Origin: JBNKFV01 sp050289485
Lineage (GTDB): Bacteria > Pseudomonadota > Gammaproteobacteria > Pseudomonadales > Cellvibrionaceae
Reading direction: 5' to 3'
Length of the DNA stretch: 64,000 nt
NCBI GenBank assembly: GCA_050289485.1
Contig: JBNKFV010000015.1
Span: 248,001-312,000, forward strand
The translations under genes were made by a program, and so were the position numbers. The notes under the pieces are model-generated. The model saw only the letters and a program-made list of their open reading frames with translations, had not been told where the DNA came from and did no database searches. Below, in pieces: positions 55,082 to 63,198 of this stretch (within the stretch, counting starts at the first letter, position 1; each line of letters begins with the position of its first letter).

Positions 55082-55795
55082 ATGGCTACGGTTGATACCA
55101 CAAATACCGCTAACAGTGTGTTGAGTAATTTCTCCATCGGGAACAAAACGGCGGAGGAGCCTAAGAGTAATGAGCTTGGGCAGACCGCGTTCCTGGAGTT
55201 GATGATTACCCAAATGGAGAATCAGAATCCACTGGAACCACAGGACAACACCGAATTTATTGCGCAACTGGCGCAGTTCAGTTCGGTAGAGGGCTTGCAG
55301 CGCTTGAATGAAAACTTCGACGATTTCTCGACCAGTTTTCTTTCCAATCAGGCCTTACAGGCATCGTCTCTGGTGGGGACCTCGGTGTCGGTGGCTACCG
55401 ACACGGCGAGCCTTACTACAGGTGGATTGGTGTCTGGCACCGTGGATATTCCTGCATCATCTCAAGATGTGAAACTGAATATTTACACTGAGTCTGGAAC
55501 GCTGCTTGAACAGGTTTCTTTGGGTACTCAGCCTTCTGGCGAAATGGTTTTCCGCTGGGATGGCGCCAACGTTGAGATTAATGGTGAGTTGCTCGACTGG
55601 CAGTCTGACAATCCATTAGAGGCGGGCACCTATGAGTTTGAAGTCAGCGTCATAGAAGACGGTGAGCGAGTTGCGCTGGAGACTGCGCTAAGTGCAAATG
55701 TAAACAGTGTCACGCTGGGTACCAACGGCGGCGTCACTCTGAATTTGGCGGGGCTGGGTGCAGTCGATATCGCTGATGTGAAGCAGTTTAACTAG
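55082..55795 (+). CDS. flgD: Flagellar hook assembly protein FlgD
   Basis: A 237-residue hook-cap scaffold. The N-terminal region has the family's FLELMITQMENQNPLEPQDN (about 39-58) and FIAQLAQFSSVEGLQRL. The C-terminal half contains the FlgD Ig/Tudor-like domains, with FEVSVIEDG near the end. It lies between flgC and flgE as usual. Confidence 0.95.
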   Translation: MATVDTTNTANSVLSNFSIGNKTAEEPKSNELGQTAFLELMITQMENQNPLEPQDNTEFIAQLAQFSSVEGLQRLNENFDDFSTSFLSNQALQASSLVGTSVSVATDTASLTTGGLVSGTVDIPASSQDVKLNIYTESGTLLEQVSLGTQPSGEMVFRWDGANVEINGELLDWQSDNPLEAGTYEFEVSVIEDGERVALETALSANVNSVTLGTNGGVTLNLAGLGAVDIADVKQFN

Positions 55796-55823
55796 ATAAA
55801 AGTGCCTGTGCAGGAGAAATACC

Positions 55824-58187
55824 ATGACATTTAATACGGCGTTGAGTGGCATTCGTGCAGCCAATTCTGATTTGCAGGTAACCGGCAATAATATTGCAAA
55901 CGCGAGTACCGCGGGCTTTAAAGAATCGCGGGCAGAATTTACCGATGTGTATGCCACCTCGTTATTGGGAGGAGGGTCCAATGCGATTGGTAGCGGTGTG
56001 CAGCTGGCCAAAGTGTCACAGCAGTTCGATCAGGGTAATTTAAATTTTACCCAGAACGAATTAGATATGGCGATTTCCGGCAACGGCTTTTTTGTCTTGG
56101 CCGACAACAATGGCGACACGGTCTATAGTCGCAATGGTACCTTTGGCTTGGATCAGGATGGTTATGTTGTAAGTGGTAAGGGCTCCATTCTGCAGGGCTT
56201 TACTGCCGATGATACCGGCCGCATTGGCGGCGTGCTGGGTGATATTCGTATTCAGGCCGATACCCAGCCCCCACGCCAAACGACATTGGCGGAAATTGCA
56301 GTCAACCTCGATGCCAATGAAGACACCTTGCAGAGTATTGGGAGCAGCTTCGCTACCGATGGTAGTGTGGTCGGGTTAGCGCAATCGGGTCAGTTTACGG
56401 CGACGACAACGACACTGGATGCTGGGGTTGTGGCTACGCCTATTGATTTCGCGGCGAACCCAACGACGTTTGATTTGACGTTAGCAGGCTCTACCCCTGC
56501 CAGTGGCAATGGTACCATCGCCGGTATCAATCTGGCGGCGACCACTGCCAATAGCGTGCAGGATATTGCGAACCTTATTAACAGTGCCATTTTCTCTGCG
56601 GCCAGCCCTATTAATGTGCAGGCCATCGTGGGGTCGGGGGGTGAGCTGCAGTTTGAAGACTTAAGCAGTGGGGTGAGTTCTACCATTACCATCGCCAACG
56701 TCACAGGTGCCAATGCCTTGTCAACGGCACTGAGCGGCGCGCCGGCGTCTGTCGCCGGTATTGCCGAGGCTTCTAATGGTTACGGGTCTGAGTCGTTCGA
56801 TATTATTAACCCAGACGGTGATGTTATTACCTACACGAGTACTGCGGGTGCGCCCGCATCACAAACCGCATCAGAGTTGAATGCGTTGGTGGGCGTAAGC
56901 GCAACAGCCACAACGGAAGCGACGATTGAGTCCACAACATTTAACAACCTCAACAGCAACTTGGTGTTAAACAGTGTGACGCTAAGCAGTACCACGCTGG
57001 CTGGTTTGGAAACAGAAATCAATGCGTTAAGTTCGTCAACATTGCCTGGTGTTACAGCCTCACTGGATAGCCTTACCGGTGATTTGGTAGTTAGCTCGCA
57101 GGTGGGTGATGATTTGGTGTTTACCTTTGCAGGCAATGGTGCGGGTACCGTTGATATTACCGGGCGTTTTACTACTGCCGCGCAAACACTCACCAACGCG
57201 CCAACCAATCAGGCGGTAGCCGTGGGTGGCAGTATTGATATTGTGCTGGAAGAAGAATACAGCGTTGACACATCGACTTTCTCTGTAGGGAACCTCTTTG
57301 CGCCAGTTACGTCGACAACATTTACTCCCTTAGTCATTAATGCGTTCAATCCGGCTGATCAGGCAACCTATAACCATGCAACCTCCTCTACGGTGTACGA
57401 CAGCCTGGGTAACTCCCATGTGATGACGCAGTACTTTGTAAAACAGGAATACGATCCTGCCGATCCAACAACGTCGCCGAACCACTGGGTCATGTATGTG
57501 CAAATTGATGGAAACGATGTGGGGGACCCGGATACTACGTTGCCTGCGCCAGACAATACCCTGGCAACACAGGCGGCTTTCAATATCCATTTCAATGAAG
57601 ATGGTTCTCTTAACACCCTGTTGACCGATAGCATTCTTGTTTCAAACTGGGTTCCAGTTGATGACGAAGGTAATGAATTGGGCGCCCTGGGGCCGTTGAA
57701 TGCACTCGCAGGTGGATCGATTCCTGTTGCTGAGCCACCTACCAGCTCCAACTTCGAGATCGATATCATGGGTACTACCCAGTTTGGCAATGATTTCTCG
57801 GTCGATTCGGTAGACCAAAATGGCTACACCACAGGCCGTTTGACCGGGTTGGATGTGGATGAAACCGGGGTTATTTTTGCCCGCTACAGTAATGGTGAGG
57901 CTCAGGCGTTGGCACAGGTAGCGCTAGCTGACTTTGCCAACCAGCAAGGCCTGGAGCCCGTTGGTAATTCAGAGTGGGTACAAACCTTTGCGTCTGGGCA
58001 GCCAAATATTGGTGCGCCGGGTACATCATCGCTGGGTGGTATTACCTCTGGTGCGCTGGAAGAGTCCAATGTGGATTTATCGGAGCAGTTGGTAAATCTG
58101 ATTATTGCGCAACGTAATTACCAGGCCAGCGCCAAAACCATCGAAACCGCTAACGAAGTAACACAAACGGTAATTAACCTACGTTAA
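55824..58187 (+). CDS. flgE: Flagellar hook protein FlgE, long variant
   Basis: A 787-residue hook subunit, nearly twice the 402 of E. coli. Conserved ends are intact: FNTALSGIRAANSDLQVTGN at the start and GALEESNVDLSEQLVNLIIA with ANEVTQTVINLR at the end. The extra sequence (about residues 175-510) is Ala/Ser/Thr-rich with no cysteine and lies between the core domains, where variable surface domains occur. The rest fits D1/D2. The gene ends the flgBCDE unit; a hairpin repeat and then a terminator follow. Confidence 0.93.
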   Translation: MTFNTALSGIRAANSDLQVTGNNIANASTAGFKESRAEFTDVYATSLLGGGSNAIGSGVQLAKVSQQFDQGNLNFTQNELDMAISGNGFFVLADNNGDTVYSRNGTFGLDQDGYVVSGKGSILQGFTADDTGRIGGVLGDIRIQADTQPPRQTTLAEIAVNLDANEDTLQSIGSSFATDGSVVGLAQSGQFTATTTTLDAGVVATPIDFAANPTTFDLTLAGSTPASGNGTIAGINLAATTANSVQDIANLINSAIFSAASPINVQAIVGSGGELQFEDLSSGVSSTITIANVTGANALSTALSGAPASVAGIAEASNGYGSESFDIINPDGDVITYTSTAGAPASQTASELNALVGVSATATTEATIESTTFNNLNSNLVLNSVTLSSTTLAGLETEINALSSSTLPGVTASLDSLTGDLVVSSQVGDDLVFTFAGNGAGTVDITGRFTTAAQTLTNAPTNQAVAVGGSIDIVLEEEYSVDTSTFSVGNLFAPVTSTTFTPLVINAFNPADQATYNHATSSTVYDSLGNSHVMTQYFVKQEYDPADPTTSPNHWVMYVQIDGNDVGDPDTTLPAPDNTLATQAAFNIHFNEDGSLNTLLTDSILVSNWVPVDDEGNELGALGPLNALAGGSIPVAEPPTSSNFEIDIMGTTQFGNDFSVDSVDQNGYTTGRLTGLDVDETGVIFARYSNGEAQALAQVALADFANQQGLEPVGNSEWVQTFASGQPNIGAPGTSSLGGITSGALEESNVDLSEQLVNLIIAQRNYQASAKTIETANEVTQTVINLR

Positions 58188-58221
58188 GTAGTGCGGTTAA
58201 CAACGGGCCTTAACTGGCTCC

Positions 58222-58253
58222 ATTAACCCCGCAAGAATGATTGTAGGGTTAAT
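58222..58253. repeat. TTATTAACCCGG-type hairpin repeat, copy 4
   Basis: ATTAACCC and GGGTTAAT arms enclose a CGCAAGAATGATTGTA core that follows the family pattern. It lies 34 bases after the flgE stop. Confidence 0.7.
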
Positions 58254-58259
58254 AGATAG

Positions 58260-58306
58260 GCGGTAAGTCTTCACCCAAAAGGGGAACAGGCTTGCCGCTT
58301 TTTTTT
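58260..58306 (+). terminator. Rho-independent terminator after flgE
   Basis: GCGGTAAG/CTTGCCGC stem (one G-T pair) with a 23-base loop and eight T, separating flgBCDE from flgF. Confidence 0.75.
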
Positions 58307-58405
58307 GCCTCCTTATCGTCTCGCGTGGTTATTTCTCTAGAGCCATCAAGGTAGTTGTTTGCTCCTAGGGCAGTTTTATCCCATTTCGCCTTGTTGCCAA
58401 GTCTT

Positions 58406-58421
58406 TGGCACTCTTCTTGCT
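58406..58421 (+). promoter_or_regulatory. Sigma-54 promoter of flgF operon
   Basis: TGGCAC-TCTTC-TTGCT is a perfect match to the sigma-54 consensus. The start would be near 58432, about 67 bases before flgF. With the terminator above, flgF onward is a separate transcription unit. The rest of the 311-bp gap holds only these elements. Confidence 0.9.
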
Positions 58422-58498
58422 CTTACTCTTATTAGTCATTAATAAGCCAAAAAACCAGCACTGGTATTGGCTTCACCCATTGAGATTGCGAGGTGACT

Positions 58499-59245
58499 AT
58501 GGATAAAGCGCTTTATATCGCCATGACTGCGGCCAAGCACAATATGCTGGCGCAGGCGTCGCGCTCGAATAATCTGGCGAATATCAATACCACCGGTTTT
58601 CGTGCCGATCTGGAGCAGGCACGCAGCATGCCCGTGTTTTACGGTGAAGGTAGCCCTTCCCGGGCTTACGCGCTCACCGAGCGCTCAGCGGTGAATTATA
58701 CCCAAGGCGCCATGGCTGAAACCGGCCGCGATTTGGATATCGCCATCGAAAACGAAGGCTTTATTGCCATACAGGCACCGGATGGTTCAGAGGCTTATAC
58801 ACGCGCTGGCAATCTTGAAATTGATACCGTGGGTATTTTGCGTACGCGCAATGGATTCCCCGTATTGGGCGAGGGTGGTACACCCATCGCCGTGCCTCCT
58901 CAACAAAAAGTCGAAATTGCCACAGACGGCACCATGACTATCGTTGGACAAGGCGATGGCCCGGAAATTCTCGTGCAGGTTGATCGCATTAAATTGGTCA
59001 ACCCCGACGTGACAACCTTGGCCAAAGGTGATGACGGCTTATTCAGAACTGAGAATGGCCAGCCATTAGAAGCCGACGCCGGTGTTAGTGTGGTGTCTGG
59101 ATTTTTAGAACGTTCTAACGTGAACGCGGTTGAAGAACTGACCGGTATTTTATCGCTGGCACGGCAATACGAAATGTCAGTGAATTTGATGAAAACCACC
59201 AAAGAAAATTCAGAAGCCTCGGCACAGCTTTTGCAAATTTCTTAA
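58499..59245 (+). CDS. flgF: Flagellar basal-body rod protein FlgF
   Basis: A 248-residue proximal rod protein. N-terminal MDKALYIAMTAAKHNMLAQA and ANINTTGFRADLEQ, and C-terminal ERSNVNAVEELTGILSLAR with SEASAQLLQIS, match FlgF. ATG 58499 is preferred to GTG 58493 because GAGG then stands at a usable distance. Its stop codon TAA is part of the TTAA border of the inverted-repeat element that follows. Confidence 0.94.
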   Translation: MDKALYIAMTAAKHNMLAQASRSNNLANINTTGFRADLEQARSMPVFYGEGSPSRAYALTERSAVNYTQGAMAETGRDLDIAIENEGFIAIQAPDGSEAYTRAGNLEIDTVGILRTRNGFPVLGEGGTPIAVPPQQKVEIATDGTMTIVGQGDGPEILVQVDRIKLVNPDVTTLAKGDDGLFRTENGQPLEADAGVSVVSGFLERSNVNAVEELTGILSLARQYEMSVNLMKTTKENSEASAQLLQIS

Positions 59246-59411
59246 GGAACTTGTGAAAAACGTAATCGAGGCAGCGAGTGTAAGACGAAAATTGGCGAAA
59301 AGAGGGCGTTCGCTTAAAACGCCTACTGTTGGTATACATGATAAATGACCGATTTGAGCCAATTTTCAACGCCGCAATCGCAACGCAGGTAGTTTTTCAG
59401 AGGTTCCTTAA
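59242..59411. mobile_element. 170-bp MITE-like inverted-repeat element between flgF and flgG
   Basis: The left end TTAAGGAACTTGTGAAAAAC matches the inverted right end TTAAGGAACCTCTGAAAAAC at 18 of 20 positions. Imperfect pairing continues inward to a perfect 10-bp pair GAAAATTGGC (59287-59296) / GCCAATTTTC (59358-59367), with a GGCGTT/AACGCC hairpin in the centre. No ORF is inside. Both borders begin with TTAA, possibly a target duplication. It fills nearly all of the 202-bp gap. Confidence 0.8.
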
Positions 59412-59447
59412 CTGAATTCATTCAACGGACAAGTTGATAGGTGATTT

Positions 59448-60233
59448 ATGCACGCTGCACTTTATGTAAGTAAAACTGGCCTGGCCGCTCAGGATACTCA
59501 GTTAACCACGATTTCCAATAACCTGGCCAACGCGTCAACCGTAGGCTTTAAGCGCGACCGCGCTGTGTTTGAAGATTTGCTTTATCAGATTCAGCGTCAG
59601 CCCGGTGCGCAAACTACGCAAGAGTCACAACTGCCATCAGGTTTGCAACTGGGTACCGGTGTGCGTGTGGTAGGTACCCAAAAACAATTTACCGAAGGCA
59701 GCTTGCAGGTCACGGATCAGGCGCTGGATGTCGCTATTGATGGCCGCGGTTTTTTGCAGATTGTGCAGCCGGATGGTTCGTTGGCCTATACCCGGGATGG
59801 CCAGTTACATATTAACTCCGACGGGCAAATCGTAACCGCCGGTGGTCTCTTGCTGGAGCCCGCTATCACGCTGCCAGAAAGCGCGAGTAATGTCACGATT
59901 GGTACGGATGGTACCGTGAGTGCCACGGTTACTGGCGATCCGGCGCCGCAACAGATTGGTAATATTCAGCTGGTCGACTTTATCAACCCCGCGGGTTTGC
60001 AGTCTATTGGCAGTAATTTGTATTTGGAAACCGCATCCAGTGGTACGCCGCAGGCAGGGGTGCCTGGCGAAAATGGTGTGGGCCGTTTATTACAGGGCGC
60101 GCTGGAAAACTCCAATGTCGATATTGTTGAAGAGATGGTCAACATGATTACCACGCAGCGCGCTTATGAAATGAACTCAAAAGTGGTATCCACGGCTGAT
60201 CAGATGCTGCAGTACGTATCGCAGAATCTCTAA
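59448..60233 (+). CDS. flgG: Flagellar distal rod protein FlgG
   Basis: A 261-residue distal rod subunit of standard length. ISNNLANASTVGFKRDRAVF near the start, GVRVVGTQKQFTEGSLQVTD in the middle and ALENSNVDIVEEMVNMITTQ with DQMLQYVSQNL at the end match FlgG. The N-terminal sequence reads HAALYVSKTGLAAQDTQL instead of the more usual MxxALWxAKTGL, still within family variation. Confidence 0.94.
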   Translation: MHAALYVSKTGLAAQDTQLTTISNNLANASTVGFKRDRAVFEDLLYQIQRQPGAQTTQESQLPSGLQLGTGVRVVGTQKQFTEGSLQVTDQALDVAIDGRGFLQIVQPDGSLAYTRDGQLHINSDGQIVTAGGLLLEPAITLPESASNVTIGTDGTVSATVTGDPAPQQIGNIQLVDFINPAGLQSIGSNLYLETASSGTPQAGVPGENGVGRLLQGALENSNVDIVEEMVNMITTQRAYEMNSKVVSTADQMLQYVSQNL

Positions 60234-60269
60234 TGTTGGTTTGTTGAAGTGAATAATACAGGTAACGCC

Positions 60270-60962
60270 ATGAACGCTTTGCGAAGCACAAAAAGTATTT
60301 TGTTACTCAGCACGGTGTTGTTACAGGCCTGCGTTGTGCAGCAGCCTGCGCGCCCTGGCGATCCTTATTATGCGCCGGTGATTGGGCCTACTTCCGTACC
60401 GGAAAAGCGCGGAGATGGCTCTCTTTACTCGGCCAATACCAGTATGTCGTTATTCGATGATCGCAAAGCGCATCGCATCGGTGACATTATTACGGTTGTT
60501 CTTTCCGAGCGCACAGTGTCCAGCAAAAGTTCGGGCGTTAGCATTAAAAAAGAAAATGATATTTCGTTTAACGAGGGTAGTGGTACTTTGTTGGGCACTA
60601 GCCCCTCGCTTAAAAATTTGAGTTTGGGCACTGATGTTCAGCAAGATCGCGATTTTAGCGGTGAAAGCGACGCGGATCAAAGTAATACCTTGCAGGGCAA
60701 TATTTCTGTGACTGTTGCCGATGTATTACCAAACGGTAACTTAGTGGTGCGCGGTGAAAAGTGGATGACTCTGAATCGTGGCGATGAATACATTCGTATT
60801 ACCGGGCTGGTTCGCCCAGATGATATTGAATCCGATAACTCTGTGCTATCTACAAAATTAGCCAACGCCCATATCTCATACAGTGGCACGGGTGAGCTTG
60901 CCGATTCGCAAAGCATGGGCTGGCTATCGCGCTTCTTTAACAGTGCTCTTTGGCCTTTTTAA
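60270..60962 (+). CDS. flgH: Flagellar L-ring lipoprotein FlgH
   Basis: About 230 residues. A lipoprotein signal peptide ends at LLQAC (lipidated Cys about residue 21). SLYSANTSMSLFDDRKAHRI and GDIITVVLSERTVSSKSSG and the closing RITGLVRPDDIESDNSVLS and GWLSRFFNSALWPF are FlgH signatures. It forms the outer-membrane L-ring. I prefer ATG 60270 to GTG 60249, since AGG lies closer and the signal peptide is then of normal length. Confidence 0.94.
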   Translation: MNALRSTKSILLLSTVLLQACVVQQPARPGDPYYAPVIGPTSVPEKRGDGSLYSANTSMSLFDDRKAHRIGDIITVVLSERTVSSKSSGVSIKKENDISFNEGSGTLLGTSPSLKNLSLGTDVQQDRDFSGESDADQSNTLQGNISVTVADVLPNGNLVVRGEKWMTLNRGDEYIRITGLVRPDDIESDNSVLSTKLANAHISYSGTGELADSQSMGWLSRFFNSALWPF

Positions 60963-60975
60963 TGGAGTTGCCGCA

Positions 60976-62151
60976 ATGACATCACTCATCAGACATTTTT
61001 TTGTAACGCTGGCAACCGCACGTTTTATCGCTGCACTTTTGTTAAATTCATTGGTGTTAACGTCACTGGTGTGGTCAAACACCAGCTACGCGGAACGGAT
61101 TAAAGATCTGGCTGGTATTGCGGGTGTTCGTTCCAACCATCTGGTGGGTTACGGCCTGGTTGTTGGGCTTGATGGCAGTGGTGACCAAACTAACCAAACC
61201 CCGTTTACTACCCAGTCTTTCAATAGCATGCTCAAGCAATTTGGTATTGCGGTACCGGAGGGCGCGCGCATGCAGTTAAAAAATGTGGCGGCTGTTGCTA
61301 TTCATGCCGAGCTGCCAGCCTTTGCTAAACCAGGGCAGCAATTGGATGTGACTATTTCGTCGCTGGGTAATGCAAAAAGTTTGCGTGGCGGTAGCTTACT
61401 GCTGGCCCCGCTTAAAGGTGCTGATGGCCGTGTTTATGCGCTGGCGCAGGGTAATCTGGTTGTCGGTGGCTTGGGGGTAGAAGGCCAAGACGGCTCAAAA
61501 CTCACCATTAATGTTCCGAGTGTGGGCCGTATACCCAATGGTGCAACCGTTGAACGCTCGGTTGAAAACAGTTTTCAAGATGGCCAGCCGATTGTCTTTA
61601 ACTTGCATCGTCCCGACTTCACCACTGCCAAACGTGTTGCTGATAGCATCAATGATATGTTGGGCCCTGATGTGGCACGCCCAATGGATGCAACCTCTAT
61701 CAGCGTGGATGCGCCGGTTAACCCTGCACATCGGGTTAACTTTTTGTCACTGCTGGAAAATATTGAAGTAAACCCTGGCGAAGCTGCTGCGCGAGTTGTG
61801 ATCAATTCGCGCACTGGCACGATCGTGGTAGGGCAGCACGTTCGAGTTTCTCCAGTTGCTGTCACGCACGGCAGTTTAACGGTAACGGTGGTGGAAAACC
61901 CGGGCGTGAGTCAGCCGCAGCCGTTTTCACCAGATGGCAGTCAAACTGTTGTGGTACCGCAAACCGACCAGGTAACAGTCGAAAATGGCCCTGGTACGCC
62001 CACCAAAATGTTCAAGTTTGCCCCTGGCCCAACATTGGATGAAGTGGTGCGTGCAGTGAATGAAGTGGGCGCCGCGCCCGGTGACTTGATGGCCATTCTC
62101 GAAGCCTTAAAACAGGCTGGCGCATTAAAAGCAGAACTGGTGGTGATCTAA
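60976..62151 (+). CDS. flgI: Flagellar P-ring protein FlgI
   Basis: A 391-residue periplasmic ring subunit. The signal peptide (to about SYA, residue 37) is followed by ERIKDLAGIAGVRSNHLVGYGLVVGLDGSGDQ, the FlgI start, then MLKQFGIAVPEGARMQLKNV and, at the end, GPTLDEVVRAVNEVGAAPGDLMAILEALKQAGAL. GGAG at 60964 sets ATG 60976; the frame upstream overlaps flgH. It assembles with the help of FlgA. Confidence 0.95.
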   Translation: MTSLIRHFFVTLATARFIAALLLNSLVLTSLVWSNTSYAERIKDLAGIAGVRSNHLVGYGLVVGLDGSGDQTNQTPFTTQSFNSMLKQFGIAVPEGARMQLKNVAAVAIHAELPAFAKPGQQLDVTISSLGNAKSLRGGSLLLAPLKGADGRVYALAQGNLVVGGLGVEGQDGSKLTINVPSVGRIPNGATVERSVENSFQDGQPIVFNLHRPDFTTAKRVADSINDMLGPDVARPMDATSISVDAPVNPAHRVNFLSLLENIEVNPGEAAARVVINSRTGTIVVGQHVRVSPVAVTHGSLTVTVVENPGVSQPQPFSPDGSQTVVVPQTDQVTVENGPGTPTKMFKFAPGPTLDEVVRAVNEVGAAPGDLMAILEALKQAGALKAELVVI

Positions 62152-63198
62152 ATGTTAGATGGCAAAAATACTTCAAACATAGGCTTGCCCGCGTCAGTAT
62201 CCACCACAACGTTACGTCAGCAATGGCAAGACAATTACAACGATCTTGCGAATCTCAACGAGATTAACCGTCTGGGTGATAAAGATGCTGATGCCGCGTT
62301 ACGCAAAGTGGCGCAGCAGTTTGAGTCAATGTTTGTCAGTATGATGCTGAAAAATATGCGTTCGGCCAACGATGTGTTTGCCGACGAAGACAGTGGTCTA
62401 AACAGCTTTGCCATGAAAATGCATCGTGACATGTACGACCAGCAGTTGGTGCTAAATATTTCCGAAGGCAAGGGTGTTGGGCTGGCTGAATCCTTCTATC
62501 AACAGCTGAAGGGCAGTTATGGTCGTACGCTGGGTATTGACGCGCAAGAAGCGGTAAACCTGCCCACGGCTGTGAATCTGGTTGAACAATTGAAACAGCG
62601 CTTGCTGAATACTGCACCACCGGTTGAGAGCTCAGCGCTGCAAACTGGCGGCACTGCCGCACCTGCTGAAACGGCTCCGGCAATAACGCCTGATTTTTCT
62701 GACAAAGAAACGTTTATTAAAACGTTAATGCCCATTGCGGAAAATACGGCAAAAATGTTGGGTGTTGATGCCAAAGTGCTGCTGGCCCAAGCGGCACTGG
62801 AAACCGGGTGGGGTAAATACCTGGTGAAAGATGCCGGTGGCAATAGCACTTATAACCTTTTTAATATTAAAGCTGATGATCGCTGGCAAGGTGATAGTGC
62901 CAGTGTTGCTACCGTGGAGTATCGCGAAGGTGTGGCGCAGCGAGAGCGCGCCAGTTTTCGACAGTACCAGTCATTTGCCGAAAGCTTTGCTGACTATGCT
63001 AATTTTATTACCACCAACGAGCGTTATGCAGCAGCTGTTGAGCGAGCGGCCGATCCTCAAGCATATTTAGAGGCACTACAGAAAGCCGGTTATGCCACCG
63101 ACCCAGCCTATGCAGAGAAAATTGGTCGTATATTTTTTAACGAATTTTCTGATGACCTGGCGCTGGCTCAGCCCTTTTCACAGGAGCCTAAACCATGA
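62152..63198 (+). CDS. flgJ: Rod cap and peptidoglycan hydrolase FlgJ
   Basis: A 348-residue two-domain protein. The N-terminal rod-cap domain (about 40-110) has RKVAQQFESMFVSMMLKNMR and DMYDQQLVLNIS. The C-terminal glucosaminidase/muramidase domain (about 185-335) has the catalytic Glu in AQAALETGWGK and YNLFNIKAD and FRQYQSFAESFADY. A Pro/Ala-rich linker separates them. ATG follows the flgI stop directly, and its own TGA overlaps the flgK ATG (ATGA). Confidence 0.95.
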   Translation: MLDGKNTSNIGLPASVSTTTLRQQWQDNYNDLANLNEINRLGDKDADAALRKVAQQFESMFVSMMLKNMRSANDVFADEDSGLNSFAMKMHRDMYDQQLVLNISEGKGVGLAESFYQQLKGSYGRTLGIDAQEAVNLPTAVNLVEQLKQRLLNTAPPVESSALQTGGTAAPAETAPAITPDFSDKETFIKTLMPIAENTAKMLGVDAKVLLAQAALETGWGKYLVKDAGGNSTYNLFNIKADDRWQGDSASVATVEYREGVAQRERASFRQYQSFAESFADYANFITTNERYAAAVERAADPQAYLEALQKAGYATDPAYAEKIGRIFFNEFSDDLALAQPFSQEPKP

